This document shows, in pieces, positions 1-9,835 of a stretch of DNA of 64,000 nucleotides (positions are counted from its first letter, which is position 1; every line of letters begins with the position of its first letter). The stretch lies in NCBI GenBank assembly GCA_047967505.1, contig CM106538.1; one strand, 5' to 3'. Under the pieces are notes generated by a model. That model did not search any database, was not told the DNA's origin, and worked only from the letters and a program-made list of their open reading frames with translations. Source of the stretch: Dipteris shenzhenensis. Taxonomy: Eukaryota > Polypodiophyta > Polypodiopsida > Gleicheniales. The translations under genes were made by a program, and so were the position numbers.

Positions 1-815
1 CGACACATCGATCTAGCATTGTTTTTGAAGATGAGGCTGTGGTAATGCATGGTCTTCGAGAACTTTCTTTAATGTTGCGGCTATATTTATAGTGCTTCCA
101 TGGCATTTAAGCTTGTAGGTATTTCCATGAATTGTATGAACCACTTTTTCTTTCACCTCTACCCAGATGGTCCAGTATGTGCCATGTGATAGTCTAGTTA
201 ACCATTGATATCCTCGATTGCAAATGGGTCTCCCATTAACCATGGGTTTCAATCTAGGTTTACAGTGTCCTGTGCTCAAATCTTGATTAGCACCTTGATG
301 AAGAAAGCATGAAAACTCTTGAAGAAGATAGTTATGTCTATTAGGCACTGTCTTACTCCAAATACCAAGGTGTATGGCTGCACAATCATCTTTCCCAACT
401 TTTCTAATGCAAAGTCTCTTGCAACAAACTTGCATAAGCATCCTTTCCATATTCTCCTCGGATAACATCACATGTCTCTTTAAATCTGGAATTGATACCA
501 TGATTCTTCGCCTCTTCACACTCACATACTTTCTTTTTGTAAATAGTGTCTTGCGTTTTCTAGTTGTAAGCCCATCAGACCTCGAATCCATTTCCCTTGA
601 ATCTTCATCTCTATAATCAAATGCTGTGTGGGCTTGAGAATTATTTGATACCTTATAATATCTTGGAAATGGCAATCTGGTAGTCATCAATTCCTGTTAT
701 TGCATCACTTATCCCATCGATATTTGCGTGTATTTTTCTTTGTGGTCCCATCTTATTATTCTCAACACAAGACAAGTCTTCTATATCAGTAAGCATGTTT
801 GAGTCACTTGCAACA
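1..815 (-). pseudogene. Broken relative of the DUF7869-like transposase gene (downstream part)
   Basis: The minus strand reads open from about 690 to a stop at 13-15. The peptide parallels the middle of the larger transposase at 1950-5291: a Cys-Cys...Cys stretch (CCKRLCIRK against CCKHTCMRS), then YLLQEFSCFL against YLLTRLSCFL, GLSHGTYW-like text, HGN, and ALPQPHL at the end. Upstream, 811-690 reads as one 16-residue repeat (VASDSNMLTDIEDLSCV) followed by a spacer. That spacer is one frame away from the downstream part, so there is a frameshift near 690. The stop at 13 cuts the frame before any DDE-like core, which would lie left of the window. The 5' part of this gene is at 19,541-19,713, on the far side of the 18.7-kb element, so the gene was split by that insertion. 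It is very probably non-functional. Confidence 0.75.
764..815 (-). repeat. 48-bp coding repeat, left-side copy
   Basis: One unit of a 48-bp repeat (ACAAGACAAGTCTTCTATA and onward). The same unit recurs about 3.5 times at 19,541-19,713. On the minus strand it encodes a 16-residue unit containing IEDLSCVASDSN. It is the left half of the target site of the large element. Confidence 0.8.
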
Positions 816-841
816 AACACTTATTTCATTAATTTTGGACT
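816..841 (+). repeat. Left terminal inverted repeat
   Basis: 26 bp starting AACACTTATTTCATTAATTT; a perfect reverse complement of 19,515-19,540. It is preceded by AACA at 812-815. A second 13-bp inverted match, TACTTTTGGACTA, lies just inside at 850-862 and pairs with 19,474-19,486. Confidence 0.9.
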
Positions 842-1590
842 CATATGTCTACTTTTGGACTATTCCTTAAAATCCTTCCCAACTGAAAAGTTTACTTTAT
901 GAAACTGTCATTCGAGAATCAAAAGTTTACTTTCTGGCACTATCATTTTCACATAAGACATTTCAAAATATCTCTCTACAATGTTGTACAAATAATGCAA
1001 AAACTACTATTAAATCCTAAATTTGTATTTCTTGTTTATAAGAATCATATTCTTAAAATAAAAAATCCGAGTTATTAGTTTAAATCCATGAAAAACCATG
1101 CTATTGAGGATTCGCAACATTTTAAAAATGTATACATAAGAGACCTGTAAGACTCTTTTTACTTTCAATGCAGAAAACTATAACACTCTTGAATATTCAA
1201 GAAATTAAAAGGTTTATATACACATGAGACATGATGGAAGCCTCTTTTGTACTCCAAAAAATAGCAATAGCTATGCTTGCAATTTTACATTATCATGTCA
1301 TAAGTTTTACAACAAATATTTCTCTGGATGAGTCTTTGTACAAAGGATCTCCTGTGGCCTTTTCAATAATTTAATTTTTCCTTTACAATGAGTTTAGTAC
1401 AAATGGGCGATCCAAACATTTGCTTGTTTGAATGTCCTTTTCTATCATGATCACAGAAATGAGCGATCCAAACATTTGCTTGTTCAGAATGTCCTTTCTG
1501 TCGTCACTTGTCACTTGGGTGCCATCTTCATTCACTCTCATCTGACAACCACCACCACCTTCACTCTTTCTCGATATTTGAATGGTGTTA
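842..1590. other. Non-coding left arm of the large element
   Basis: AT-rich, with no supported gene. It holds a tandem near-duplicate of about 38 bp (about 1400-1439 and 1458-1496, both containing CGATCCAAACATTTGCTTGT). It lies downstream of the transposase reading frame and is probably its 3' untranslated region and terminal arm. Confidence 0.5.
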
Positions 1591-1975
1591 TCATGGGCAT
1601 TCTTCATTTGCGCTATCTCCTTCTACTTCCTCCCGGGCGAGCATCTTTGTGAACTCTGTAATGTGCGTAATAATTGGTTGTGGTAATTTTATTTTGTCTT
1701 CTACATCATACCCCATGTGCTTCTTTGTTTTCTTTGACCTTGATTTCCAGGATACTATGACTGTCTCTGTGGAAAGTCTTGAAATTGCTTCATGGTTTGG
1801 GACCCATTCCTTTTTCAAACAACTACTATACAATGTACTGTTATCTTGGTTCTCCTTCCTGCCCCTTGGCTCATACCATACCGCTGTAAATGTTGTAGCT
1901 CTCCCCCGGTCATCCATGCTCACGTCAACTACTTTTGCAACCCAAAACTTCACGTTCTCATGTTCAATGGTCGAA
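1591..1975 (-). pseudogene. C-terminal piece of the DUF7869-like transposase, one frame off
   Basis: The main reading frame stops at 1950 just after FVAVRPLN. One frame over, the strand continues with KFWVAKVVDV, then a TAVWYEPRG block and a tail ending near 1591. The third copy, at 22,701-23,036, carries a comparable block uninterrupted (GDFVLVRPL...WLEVAISSA...IQYW). This suggests the C-terminal domain normally runs straight through and that a single-base shift near 1960-1975 breaks it here. It could be a real mutation or a sequence error, and a very small intron cannot be excluded. The domain looks like a small beta-rich module, but I do not assign it a name. Confidence 0.65.
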
Positions 1976-4900
1976 CTGCAACAAAACAATGGACATCTAT
2001 GTCTATTTGTGGCATAAACTCTCTCTTCTTGGGTCCACAATATGGACGTGGGAGCAACGATTCAAACTCATTTTCAAAGAGACCACATGCTGGACGCAAG
2101 TCATTACCAACATTTGGCCAAAATAAAGGCCGTTCTGCCTTAATATCATCTTCTCGCATTTTTGCAAGGTCCTTTATCAATTGGTAGGTCTTGCTAATTA
2201 CAACAGTAGTGTGTTCCTTCCAAGAGGGCTTCCAATCAGGAAATCTCCGGAGCATTTCCTCTTTGTATGCAATAAAAGCTTTTAAGCCTTCTATTTCACC
2301 TTTGGATTTCTCGCTAAATTCTTTTATAGGAGCCCATGTTGGATGCATTTCTTTGCTCGGGATTGAAGTTAAGAGAGAGTAAGGTTCTTCAGGTTCCCAT
2401 TTTGTATCAAGAGAATAGTGTTGCCATTGCATCATTGGTTTTTCATCCTTTAAGAAAAATCGAAAATAGTGTGGAGCGCTATGACCAATCAGGGCATCAC
2501 CACCTTTTTGTATGAAAGGTAGAATAAAGCTCTTCCAATCATACATCCTCTCAACCATTGAGCATATTGTTCCTTCCTTACGGCCACCAACTTGCCTCCC
2601 GCATTTTCTTATCAAGTCATCCATTGTCTCCATGTCCTTGTGTTTTAGTTCTCTTGAAACTGTGCTAAATACCTGATCGATATCCTCATGTGTGTGCCCA
2701 ACCAACAAAAACCCAACTTCAATCTCATTGAAGATTCTATGAGCGATTAGCATTGAGCAAAATGCAAAGAAGAGTACATTCTTATTCTCTCGTCCGCAAT
2801 TGTCTGCTTGTATTCTCAAAGTTGCTAGTAGGCGACCTTTTTCTGCATGTACATTGTGAATTGCCTTCATAACGGATGTTACAACTTGATTGCTATCGTG
2901 TAGATGCAAGGAATCAATCCATATGTCTGCAAAAAACTTAAATCCGTGCACTAACACTCCACATAGATGTGTCTTTAAAAAGTATTTGCCTTGTAGCTTA
3001 GGTGGAGTGTTAACGAATCGAGGTAATGTTGTTGTATTTTGATCCATACCATCTACAATAATGCACATGTACTCATTTGGGTGAGAAATAGCTTGCTCCT
3101 TCCAAAATGCATATTTTATTCTAGAATGTCGAACAAGTCCATGATGAAATTCTCTCTTTCTTTTGTAAGCTTCTTTTTGTTCTAGAGATGTTGCACTCTC
3201 AAGTGCTCGCTTTAGATCATCACAGTCGTTGCACTTTGACATTTTTTGCCTCTTTGGGATTTTAACATGTCCAAAGCTTTTTTTCCAAAGAGTATACAAA
3301 GTATGAAAAGATGCCGGTGTATGCCCTCTTTGCCTCTGTGTTTCTCCAATAGAGTTAAATACTTCTTTTTTGGTCAAACCTATCGGAAGATGCATTTCTG
3401 ATAGGTGGGGTTGCGGTAAAGCATTTTCATAAATGTAATCTTTCAAAATTGCTATTGCCGCAACCGTTGAGGCTCTTGTTTTGGGCCTTCCTATGTTTCC
3501 ATGAATGTTAAATTTAACTCCATACTTTGCTTTATTAGCCAAATTCCAATATGTGCCGTGTGATAATCCTGTGATAATGCGATATGCATTATTGCATATA
3601 CTTTTTCCATTTATACGAGGCCTTATTTGATGTCCTGAACTTCGCCTTCTCTTATCATTTACAAGAAAGCAAGACAATCTCGTGAGTAGGTATTCATTTC
3701 TTCTGCTTCCTTTCCTTTGCCAGACATGTTCTCTACAACCCTTGATGTCATGTAAGTTAATGGATCGCATACATGTATGCTTACAGCATGTAGATCGCAT
3801 TGCTTTTAGCATAACATCTTCATTCATTACTCTTATTCTCTTTGGTTGCTTTTCTGGATCTGCCTGCACTCGTTGTCTTTTCATGCATCTGTATGTCCGT
3901 TTTGGGACCTTCTGTTCATTCTTATTTGGATTTGTGTAGTTCTCCTTGTAAGATTTATTTGTCACGTTGTTTTCATGAGATGTTGCATCCTTGATCTTAT
4001 CACTCTGACAGTCAAATACTGAATATTCCTTTGTTGATGTCATCCTTGCTTTTGATACATTCGTCAAACCATTTGTAACATTTACAAGTTCACAATCAAA
4101 GTCAAACACCGAATAGTCCTTTGTTGATCTCATCCCTACTTTTGATACAATCGTAGAACCACTTGTCACAATGGCATTAGAGTGTCCCGAATGGTCTTCA
4201 AACTCATCTATTCCTGAGAGAACATCACTCATTGATGCACTTTCTATGGATTTCATAACTCCATAGTCAGTGGTGATAGAGTGTCCAGAATGATCTTCAA
4301 ACTCATCTATTCCTGAGAGAACATCGCTCATTGATGCACTTTCTATGGATTTCATAACTCCATAGTCTTGAAACTCCTCTACTCCAGAGAGAACATCACT
4401 CATTATACTATCGTGCATGATTTCCATAATTCCATAGTTACCTGCTTTGACTCCAAGAACTTTATCAGTATCCATGAAGCCATCCATGCTTGAAGATATA
4501 ACACTTTTCACATCTTTGCCCAAGTTCTCAATGTGCATGAACTCATCCACCCCGGATAAGGCATCACTTGTGAAATATTTTTCTTTCTCGGTACCAATGA
4601 ACTCATCGACTTCTGATAAGACGTCAGTGCTATAGTTGAGTGCATTGGAATCATCCATCTCTGAAGGAATAGAGCTTGGTACATTGGCATATTCTTTCAA
4701 TTCTTTGATGTTGTAGTATACATTATGTTTATCATTAAAAACCACATGCCGAGTCTTTCCAATCTTTAAAAATTGCATGCTCCATCTCAAATCCTTACCT
4801 ACCTCATAGTAGGGACCATCCAATGACATTGAGTTATCATCCATACCATCATCAGTAACTTTTTGAATTCTCATCTGTGCAAATGTCCAGTGTTCAACTT

Positions 4901-5291
4901 GTTCAAATCCCAAGACTTGACCTTCTGCTACATACTTATTTGTAAATGATAACATTTGTAAAATATCTCCCACTCTAAAATCCAAAGATATGCACTTTGT
5001 ATTCCTGATGACATGTGTTGGATAAGTCTCATCTCTGTCCCATGCAATAAATGCTTTGTTGGAAGTATTATAGGGCATAACATCTCCAAGGATTTCCATA
5101 TCCCCACACTTATGCTTTAGCTCAACATGTGCACTAAGAATCCTTGATACGATAACCGCTACCTTATCTTCGCCAAGTCTTCTAAAGTGACAAATAGAAT
5201 TTCGATCACTTTCATGGATTGTAGCAAATGCAACTACTTCTCTTTTGCAACATAAAATCACCTCCATCCCCGGAATAAATTTTGTAGCCAT
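1950..5291 (-). CDS. Putative transposase, DUF7869-like with RNase H/DDE-like core
   Basis: The frame from the first ATG (5291-5289) gives about 1113 codons. Residues up to about 240 form an N-terminal region of unknown type. Residues about 240-450 hold degenerate Asp/Ser repeats (SDVLSGIDEF), including an exact 99-bp tandem unit. A basic stretch and a Cys-rich block follow (CCKHTC near 500), then KCNDCDD near 685. The core has VDGMDQ near 740, QADNCGREN near 828 and GHTHEDID near 865. Their spacing and acidic residues fit a DDE/RNase H-like catalytic triad (D, D, E/D), which is inference. In my recollection DUF7869-type proteins are widespread and uncharacterised, often in repeat families. 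A splice acceptor-like sequence (TTGTTACAG) ends near 5322, so an upstream leader exon is likely. Two defective relatives lie at 1-815 and 22,701-23,566. The frame ends early through a shift near 1960. Confidence 0.75.
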   Translation of the reverse strand: MATKFIPGMEVILCCKREVVAFATIHESDRNSICHFRRLGEDKVAVIVSRILSAHVELKHKCGDMEILGDVMPYNTSNKAFIAWDRDETYPTHVIRNTKCISLDFRVGDILQMLSFTNKYVAEGQVLGFEQVEHWTFAQMRIQKVTDDGMDDNSMSLDGPYYEVGKDLRWSMQFLKIGKTRHVVFNDKHNVYYNIKELKEYANVPSSIPSEMDDSNALNYSTDVLSEVDEFIGTEKEKYFTSDALSGVDEFMHIENLGKDVKSVISSSMDGFMDTDKVLGVKAGNYGIMEIMHDSIMSDVLSGVEEFQDYGVMKSIESASMSDVLSGIDEFEDHSGHSITTDYGVMKSIESASMSDVLSGIDEFEDHSGHSNAIVTSGSTIVSKVGMRSTKDYSVFDFDCELVNVTNGLTNVSKARMTSTKEYSVFDCQSDKIKDATSHENNVTNKSYKENYTNPNKNEQKVPKRTYRCMKRQRVQADPEKQPKRIRVMNEDVMLKAMRSTCCKHTCMRSINLHDIKGCREHVWQRKGSRRNEYLLTRLSCFLVNDKRRRSSGHQIRPRINGKSICNNAYRIITGLSHGTYWNLANKAKYGVKFNIHGNIGRPKTRASTVAAIAILKDYIYENALPQPHLSEMHLPIGLTKKEVFNSIGETQRQRGHTPASFHTLYTLWKKSFGHVKIPKRQKMSKCNDCDDLKRALESATSLEQKEAYKRKREFHHGLVRHSRIKYAFWKEQAISHPNEYMCIIVDGMDQNTTTLPRFVNTPPKLQGKYFLKTHLCGVLVHGFKFFADIWIDSLHLHDSNQVVTSVMKAIHNVHAEKGRLLATLRIQADNCGRENKNVLFFAFCSMLIAHRIFNEIEVGFLLVGHTHEDIDQVFSTVSRELKHKDMETMDDLIRKCGRQVGGRKEGTICSMVERMYDWKSFILPFIQKGGDALIGHSAPHYFRFFLKDEKPMMQWQHYSLDTKWEPEEPYSLLTSIPSKEMHPTWAPIKEFSEKSKGEIEGLKAFIAYKEEMLRRFPDWKPSWKEHTTVVISKTYQLIKDLAKMREDDIKAERPLFWPNVGNDLRPACGLFENEFESLLPRPYCGPKKREFMPQIDIDVHCFVAVRPLNMRT
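4180..4367 (-). repeat. Tandem 99-bp coding repeat in the transposase gene
   Basis: Two nearly identical copies (4180-4268 and 4279-4367) encode YGVMKSIESASMSDVLSGID and the residues after it. Looser copies continue on both sides. The relative at 764-815/19,541-19,713 has its own 16-residue repeat (IEDLSCVASDSN) at the equivalent place, so repeat expansion here is a family habit. Confidence 0.85.
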
Positions 5292-5417
5292 CTCCTTTGT
5301 GAGTTTCCTTGCAAACAAGCTGTAACAACCATTATAAAGAACATTAGTCTCTTCTCAATAATCTACTTTATTAATGATTTAAAAATCCAGAACGTGTTTG
5401 AAAATTTAATTAGACAC

Positions 5418-6402
5418 TAACCAATAACAACCGTAAACCAATAACAACCCTAAACCCTAAACCGTAAACCAAAACAACCCTAAACCCTAACCAATAACAA
5501 CCCTAAATCCTAAACCCTAACCCCCAAACCCCAAACCCTAAACCCTAACCCCCAAACCCCAAACCCTAACTCCCAAACCCTAAACCCTAAACCCCAAACC
5601 CTAAACCCTAACTCCTAAACCCTAAACCCTAACTCCCAAACCCTAAACCCTAAACCCTAAACCCTAAACCCTTAACCCTAACCCCCAAACCCTAAACCCT
5701 AAACCCTAACTCCCAAACCCCAAACCCTAAACCCTAACTCCCAAACTCGAAACCCTAAACCCTAAACCCTAACTCCTAAACCCTAAACCCTAAACCCTTA
5801 ACCCTAACCCTCAAACCCTAAACTCTAAACCCTAACTCCTAAACCCTAGATCCTAAACCCTAAACCCTTAACCCTAACCCCCAAACCCTAAACTCTAAAC
5901 CCTAACCCCCAAACCCTAAACCCTAACTCCTAAACCCTAAATCCTAAACCCTAAACCCTAACTCCCAAACCCTAAACCCTAAACCCTAAATCCCAAACCC
6001 TAATCCCTAAACCTTAAACTCTAACTCCCAAACCCTAAACCCTAACCCCCGAACCCTAAACCCTAAACCCTAACTCCTAAACCCTAAACCCTAAACCCTA
6101 ACTCCCGAACCCTAAACCCTAACTCCCAACCCTAAACCATAAACCCTAAACCCTAAACCTTAAACTCTAACTCCCAAACCCTAAACCCTACCCCCAAACC
6201 CTAAACCCTAAACCCTAACCCCCAAACCCTAAACCCTAAACCCTAACCCCTAAACCCTAAACCCTAAACCACCAAACTCTAAACCCTAACCCCCAAACCC
6301 TAACCCTCAAACCTTGAACCCTAAACCCTAAACCCTAAACCCTAACTCACCAAACCCCAAATCCTAAACCCAAACCACGAAATCCTAAACCTTAAATCCT
6401 AT
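5418..6402 (-). repeat. Interstitial telomere-like array (CCCTAAA)n
   Basis: About 0.95 kb of CCCTAAA units on the + strand, i.e. TTTAGGG on the minus strand, the plant telomere unit. It is degenerate, with many CCCTAACTCC, CCCCAAA and CCTTAAA variants. It lies immediately upstream of the transposase start and inside the transposon. Unique sequence on both sides shows it is interstitial, not a chromosome end. Confidence 0.9.
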
Positions 6403-6476
6403 GAGTGTTTTCAAGTAATATCATTTATTTAAGTAATAGTTTTAATTAGAATTCATAAGTAATAGTGGAATTGATA

Positions 6477-7378
6477 GTTGGGAGGGTGGTAGTGGGAGAA
6501 AGGGAGAGTGGGAAAGTGGAGAAAGGGAGTGTGGGAGGGTGGTAGTGGGAGAAAGGGAGAGTGGGAGAGGGAGTGGGAATGGGGGCGGTGGGGGTGGGGG
6601 TGGGAGGATGGGAGTGGGAGTGGGAGAGGGAGTGGGAATGGGGGAGGTGGGGGTGGGGGTGGGAGAATGGGAGTGGGAGTGGGAGAGGGAGTGGGAATGG
6701 GGGAGGTGGGGGTGGGGTGAGGGTGGGAGGATGGGAGGATGGGAGTGGGAGTGGGAGGGGTGGGGAGTGGGAGTGGGAGGATGGGAGTGGGAGAGGGAGT
6801 GGGAATGGGGGAGGTGGGGGTGGAAGTGGGAGGGGTGAGGTGGGAGGATGGGAGTGGGAATGGGGAGGTGGGGGTGGAAGTGGGAGGGGTGGGGTGGGAG
6901 GATGGGGGAGGGAGTGGGAGTGGGGGAGGTGGGGGGGGTGGGAAAATGGGAGTGGGAGTGGGAATGGGGGAGGTGGGGGGGTGGGAAAATGGGAGTGGGA
7001 GTGGGAGTGGGAGAGGGAGTGGGAGGATGGGAGTGGGAGGGGTGAGGTGGGAGGATAAGGGTGGGAGAATGGGAGTGGGAGTGGGAATGGGGGGGGAGGG
7101 GTGGGGGTGGGAGGATGGGAGTGGGAGTGAGAGGTGTAGGTGGGAGGATGGGAGTGGGTGGGAGAATGGGAGTGGGAGTGGGAGTGGGAATGGGGGAGGT
7201 GGGGGTGGGGTGAGGGTGGGAGTGGGAGGGGTGGGGTGGGAGGATGGGAGTGGGAGAGGGAGTGGAAATGGGGAAGGTGAAAGAATGGGCGTGGGCGTGG
7301 GAGTGAGAATGGGGGAGGTGGGGTGGGAGGATGGGGGTGGGAATGGGGTGGGAGGATGGGAGTGGGTGGGAGAGAGAG
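6477..7378 (+). repeat. G-rich minisatellite (GGGAGTGGGAGTGGG)
   Basis: About 0.9 kb of almost pure G/A/T on the + strand with G-runs every 4-7 bases (GGGAGTGGGAGTGGGAATGG and similar). Units are imperfect. Such a strand should form G-quadruplexes. The open frames on both strands are only low-complexity Gly/Trp/Glu or Pro/Ser/His text, so I do not call genes. Confidence 0.9.
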
Positions 7379-7400
7379 AGAAGATAATCTAATAGAGAGG

Positions 7401-7498
7401 CCAATGGGAGAGGAGATAATGTTATAGAAGGACCAATGAGAGAGAAGCACTTAAAACCCTAGTTTTTCTTATATATACTCTCCTTCTCTCATTGTTTC
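7401..7498 (+). promoter_or_regulatory. Putative promoter of the Ulp1-type gene
   Basis: Two CCAAT motifs (7401-7405, 7433-7437) are followed by a telo-box, AAACCCTAG (7454-7462). A TATA-like TTATATATAC lies at 7469-7478. A CT-rich stretch, suitable as a plant initiator, follows near 7480-7505. Order and spacing fit a plant pol II promoter reading right. This is motif-level inference. Confidence 0.5.
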
Positions 7499-7598
7499 TC
7501 TCATTTCAACAAGGAAGAGCAAGAGGAGAAGCAAAAAGAGGAGGAAGAGCAAAAGCAAGCACAAGCAAGCACAAGCATCGATTTCAACTTTTTTCCAG
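7499..7598 (+). other. Putative non-coding leader exon
   Basis: It starts about 25 bases after the TATA-like box and ends at CCAG|GTACTT, a good donor. The next good acceptor directly before an ATG is GAATACAG at 11,881-11,888. The inferred intron is therefore 7599-11,888 (4.3 kb) and contains all the purine-rich repeats. RNA evidence would be needed to confirm it. Confidence 0.4.
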
Positions 7599-7619
7599 GT
7601 ACTTTTTTAAAAATTTGTA

Positions 7620-9835
7620 TTCTTTGAAATTTTATTATAGAGAGAGAAAAGTGAAGGAAAGATTTTTAGAGAGAGAAAAGAAGAGAGAGAGTCTTGCTGC
7701 CTCGGCAGCAAAAGAGAGAGAGAAAGAGAGAGGGAGAGAGAGGAGAGAAGGGGGGGGAAAGAGAGGGGAGAGAAAGGGAGGGGGGAGAAGAAGAAGAAGA
7801 AGAAGAATATATTATCGTCCTCTGAAGACCAAAGCCGGCCTATGGGACCTGAGCAATACAATATCACAAGTACATGAAAGCTCCTCCCGAAGATGGGAGG
7901 GTGGAAAGAGAAACCACCTTCTAGGATTATTCAGGTGGAGAGAAGGGGGAGGGGGGGAAGAGAGGGGAGAGAGGGGGGAAGCCACGAGGGGGGGGAGAGA
8001 GAGAGGGGAGGGGGAGGCCGCTACCGCGGCAGCGCAGAGGGGGGGAGGGAGGGGAGGGAGAGGGGAGGGGAGAGGGAGGGGGGGCGGCGAGAGAGGGAGG
8101 GGGGGCGGGGAGAGAGAGGGGGGAGAGGGAGGGGAGGCGAGGGGGGAGAGGGAGGGGAGGGGGCCGCTGCCGCGACAGCGGCAGCGAGAGAGGGGGAGGG
8201 GGGGGAGAGGGAAGGGAGGGGGGGCGGGGGCAAGGGGGGGGGGGGCGAGAGAAGGGGGGGCGGTGAGAGGGAGAGGGGAGAGGGAGGGGTGGGGGCCGCG
8301 GCGAGAGAGGGAGGGGGGGCGGTGAGAGGGAGGGGGAGAGGGAGGGGAGGGGGCCGCTGTCGCAGCAGCGACAGCGAGAGAGGGGGAGGGGGGAGGGGAG
8401 GGGGAGGGGAGGGGGGAGAGGGAGGGGAGGGGGCCGCTGCTGCGGCAGCGGCAGCGAGAGAGGGGGAGGGGGGGGAGAGGGAAGGGGGGGGCGGGGGCAA
8501 GGGGGGGGGAGAGAGAAGGGGGGGCGGTGAGAGGGAGAGGGGAGAGGGAGGGGAGGGGGCTGCGGCGAGAGAGGGAGGGGGGGCGGTGAGAGGGAGGGGG
8601 GAGAGGGAGGGGAAGGGGCCGCTGCCGCGGCAGCGGCAGCGAGAGAGGGGGAGGGGGGGGAGAGGGAAGGGGGGAGGGGGGGGGCAGCGAGAGGGAAGGG
8701 GGGGAAGAGAGAGAGAGGGGGGGGCCGCTGCTGCGGCAGCGGCAGCGAGAGAGGGAGGGGAGGGGAGAGAGAAGGGAGGGGGGAAAGGGAGGGGAGGGGA
8801 GGGGGAGAGAGAGAAGGGGGGGGGCCGCGGCCGCTGCCACGGCAGCGAGAGAGGGGGAGGGGGGGAGAGGGAAGGGGGAGAGAGAGAGGGAGAGGGAAGG
8901 GGGGAGAGAGAGGGAGGGGGGAGCGAGAGAGGGGGAGGGGGGGGAGAGAGAAGGGGGGGGCCGCTGTCGCTGCCGCGGCAGCGAGAGAGGGGAGGGGGGA
9001 GAGAGAGGGAAGGGGGGAGGGGGCGGGGGCAGCGAGAGAGAGGGGAGGGGGAGAGAGAGAGAAGGGGGGGGGCCGCGGCCACTGCCGTGGCAGCGAGAGA
9101 GGGAGGGGGGGGAGAGAGAGAAGGGGGGGCGGCGAGAGAGAGGGGGGAGAGGGAGGGGAGGGGAGGGGGAGAGAGAGAAGGGGGGGGGCCGCGGCCGCTG
9201 CCGCGGCAGCGAGAGAGGGGGAGGGGGGGAGAGGGAAAGGGGGAGGGGGCGCGGGCAGCGAGAGAGAGGGGAGGGGGAGAGAGAGAGAGAAGAGGGGGGG
9301 GCCGCGGCAGCGAGAGAGGGGGGGGAGAGAGAGAAGGTGGGGTAGCGAGAGAGAGGGGAGGGAGAGAGAGAGGGGGAGGGGGGGGAGAGGGAAGAGAGAG
9401 GGGGGGCCGCTGCCGTGGCAGCGAGAGAGGAGGGGGGAGAGAGAGTGGGGGGAGATGCGAGAGCGAGAGAGAGGGGGAGGGAGAGAGAGAGAGGAGGGGG
9501 GGCCGCTGCCGCGGCAGCGAAAGAGAGGGAGGGGTGGAGAGAGAGAGAGAGAGAGGGGGGGGAGAGAGAGAGAGGGGGGGAGGCCGCTGCCGCGGCAGCG
9601 AGAGGGAGAGAGGGGGGAGAGAGAGAGAGAGAGGGGAGGGGGGGGGAGGTCGCGGCAAGTGAGAGAGAGAGTGGGGAGGAGAGTGGGGAGCGTAAGTGAG
9701 AGAGAGGGAAAAGGTGAGGAGAAAGGGAGAGAGAGAGGGGAAATGAAGAGGAGGGGAGAGAGTAGACTAAGATGAGAGGAAACGTAGACTAGAGCGGAGA
9801 GGAAAGAGAGAGAGAGAAGAGTGAGAGAGATGAAA
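7620..9835 (+). repeat. Purine-rich (GA/GGGA) array with regularly spaced GC palindromes
   Basis: About 2.2 kb where the + strand is almost all G and A. At intervals of roughly 80-140 bp it is interrupted by GC palindromes such as GGCCGCTGCCGCGGCAGCGAG (variants near 8015, 8165, 8350, 8430, 8625, 8725, 8830, 8965, 9075, 9195, 9410, 9510 and 9590). A likely ancestor is TTGCTGCCTCGGCAGCAA near 7691. The strand could form triplex DNA, with the palindromes extruding as hairpins. The long Arg/Glu/Gly or Pro/Ser/Leu open frames here are artefacts of composition. Confidence 0.85.

Noticed and set aside
1508-2187. Plus-strand open frames at 1508-2187
   Set aside because: They are antisense shadows of the transposase C-terminal region, which has homologues on the minus strand.
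5418-6402. A true chromosome end
   Set aside because: The CCCTAAA array is degenerate and has unique transposon sequence on both sides, so it is interstitial.
6442-9775. Very long open frames on both strands rich in Gly/Arg/Glu or Pro/Ser/Leu
   Set aside because: They are products of the purine-rich repeats, which contain almost no stop codons in several frames at once. There is no domain text.
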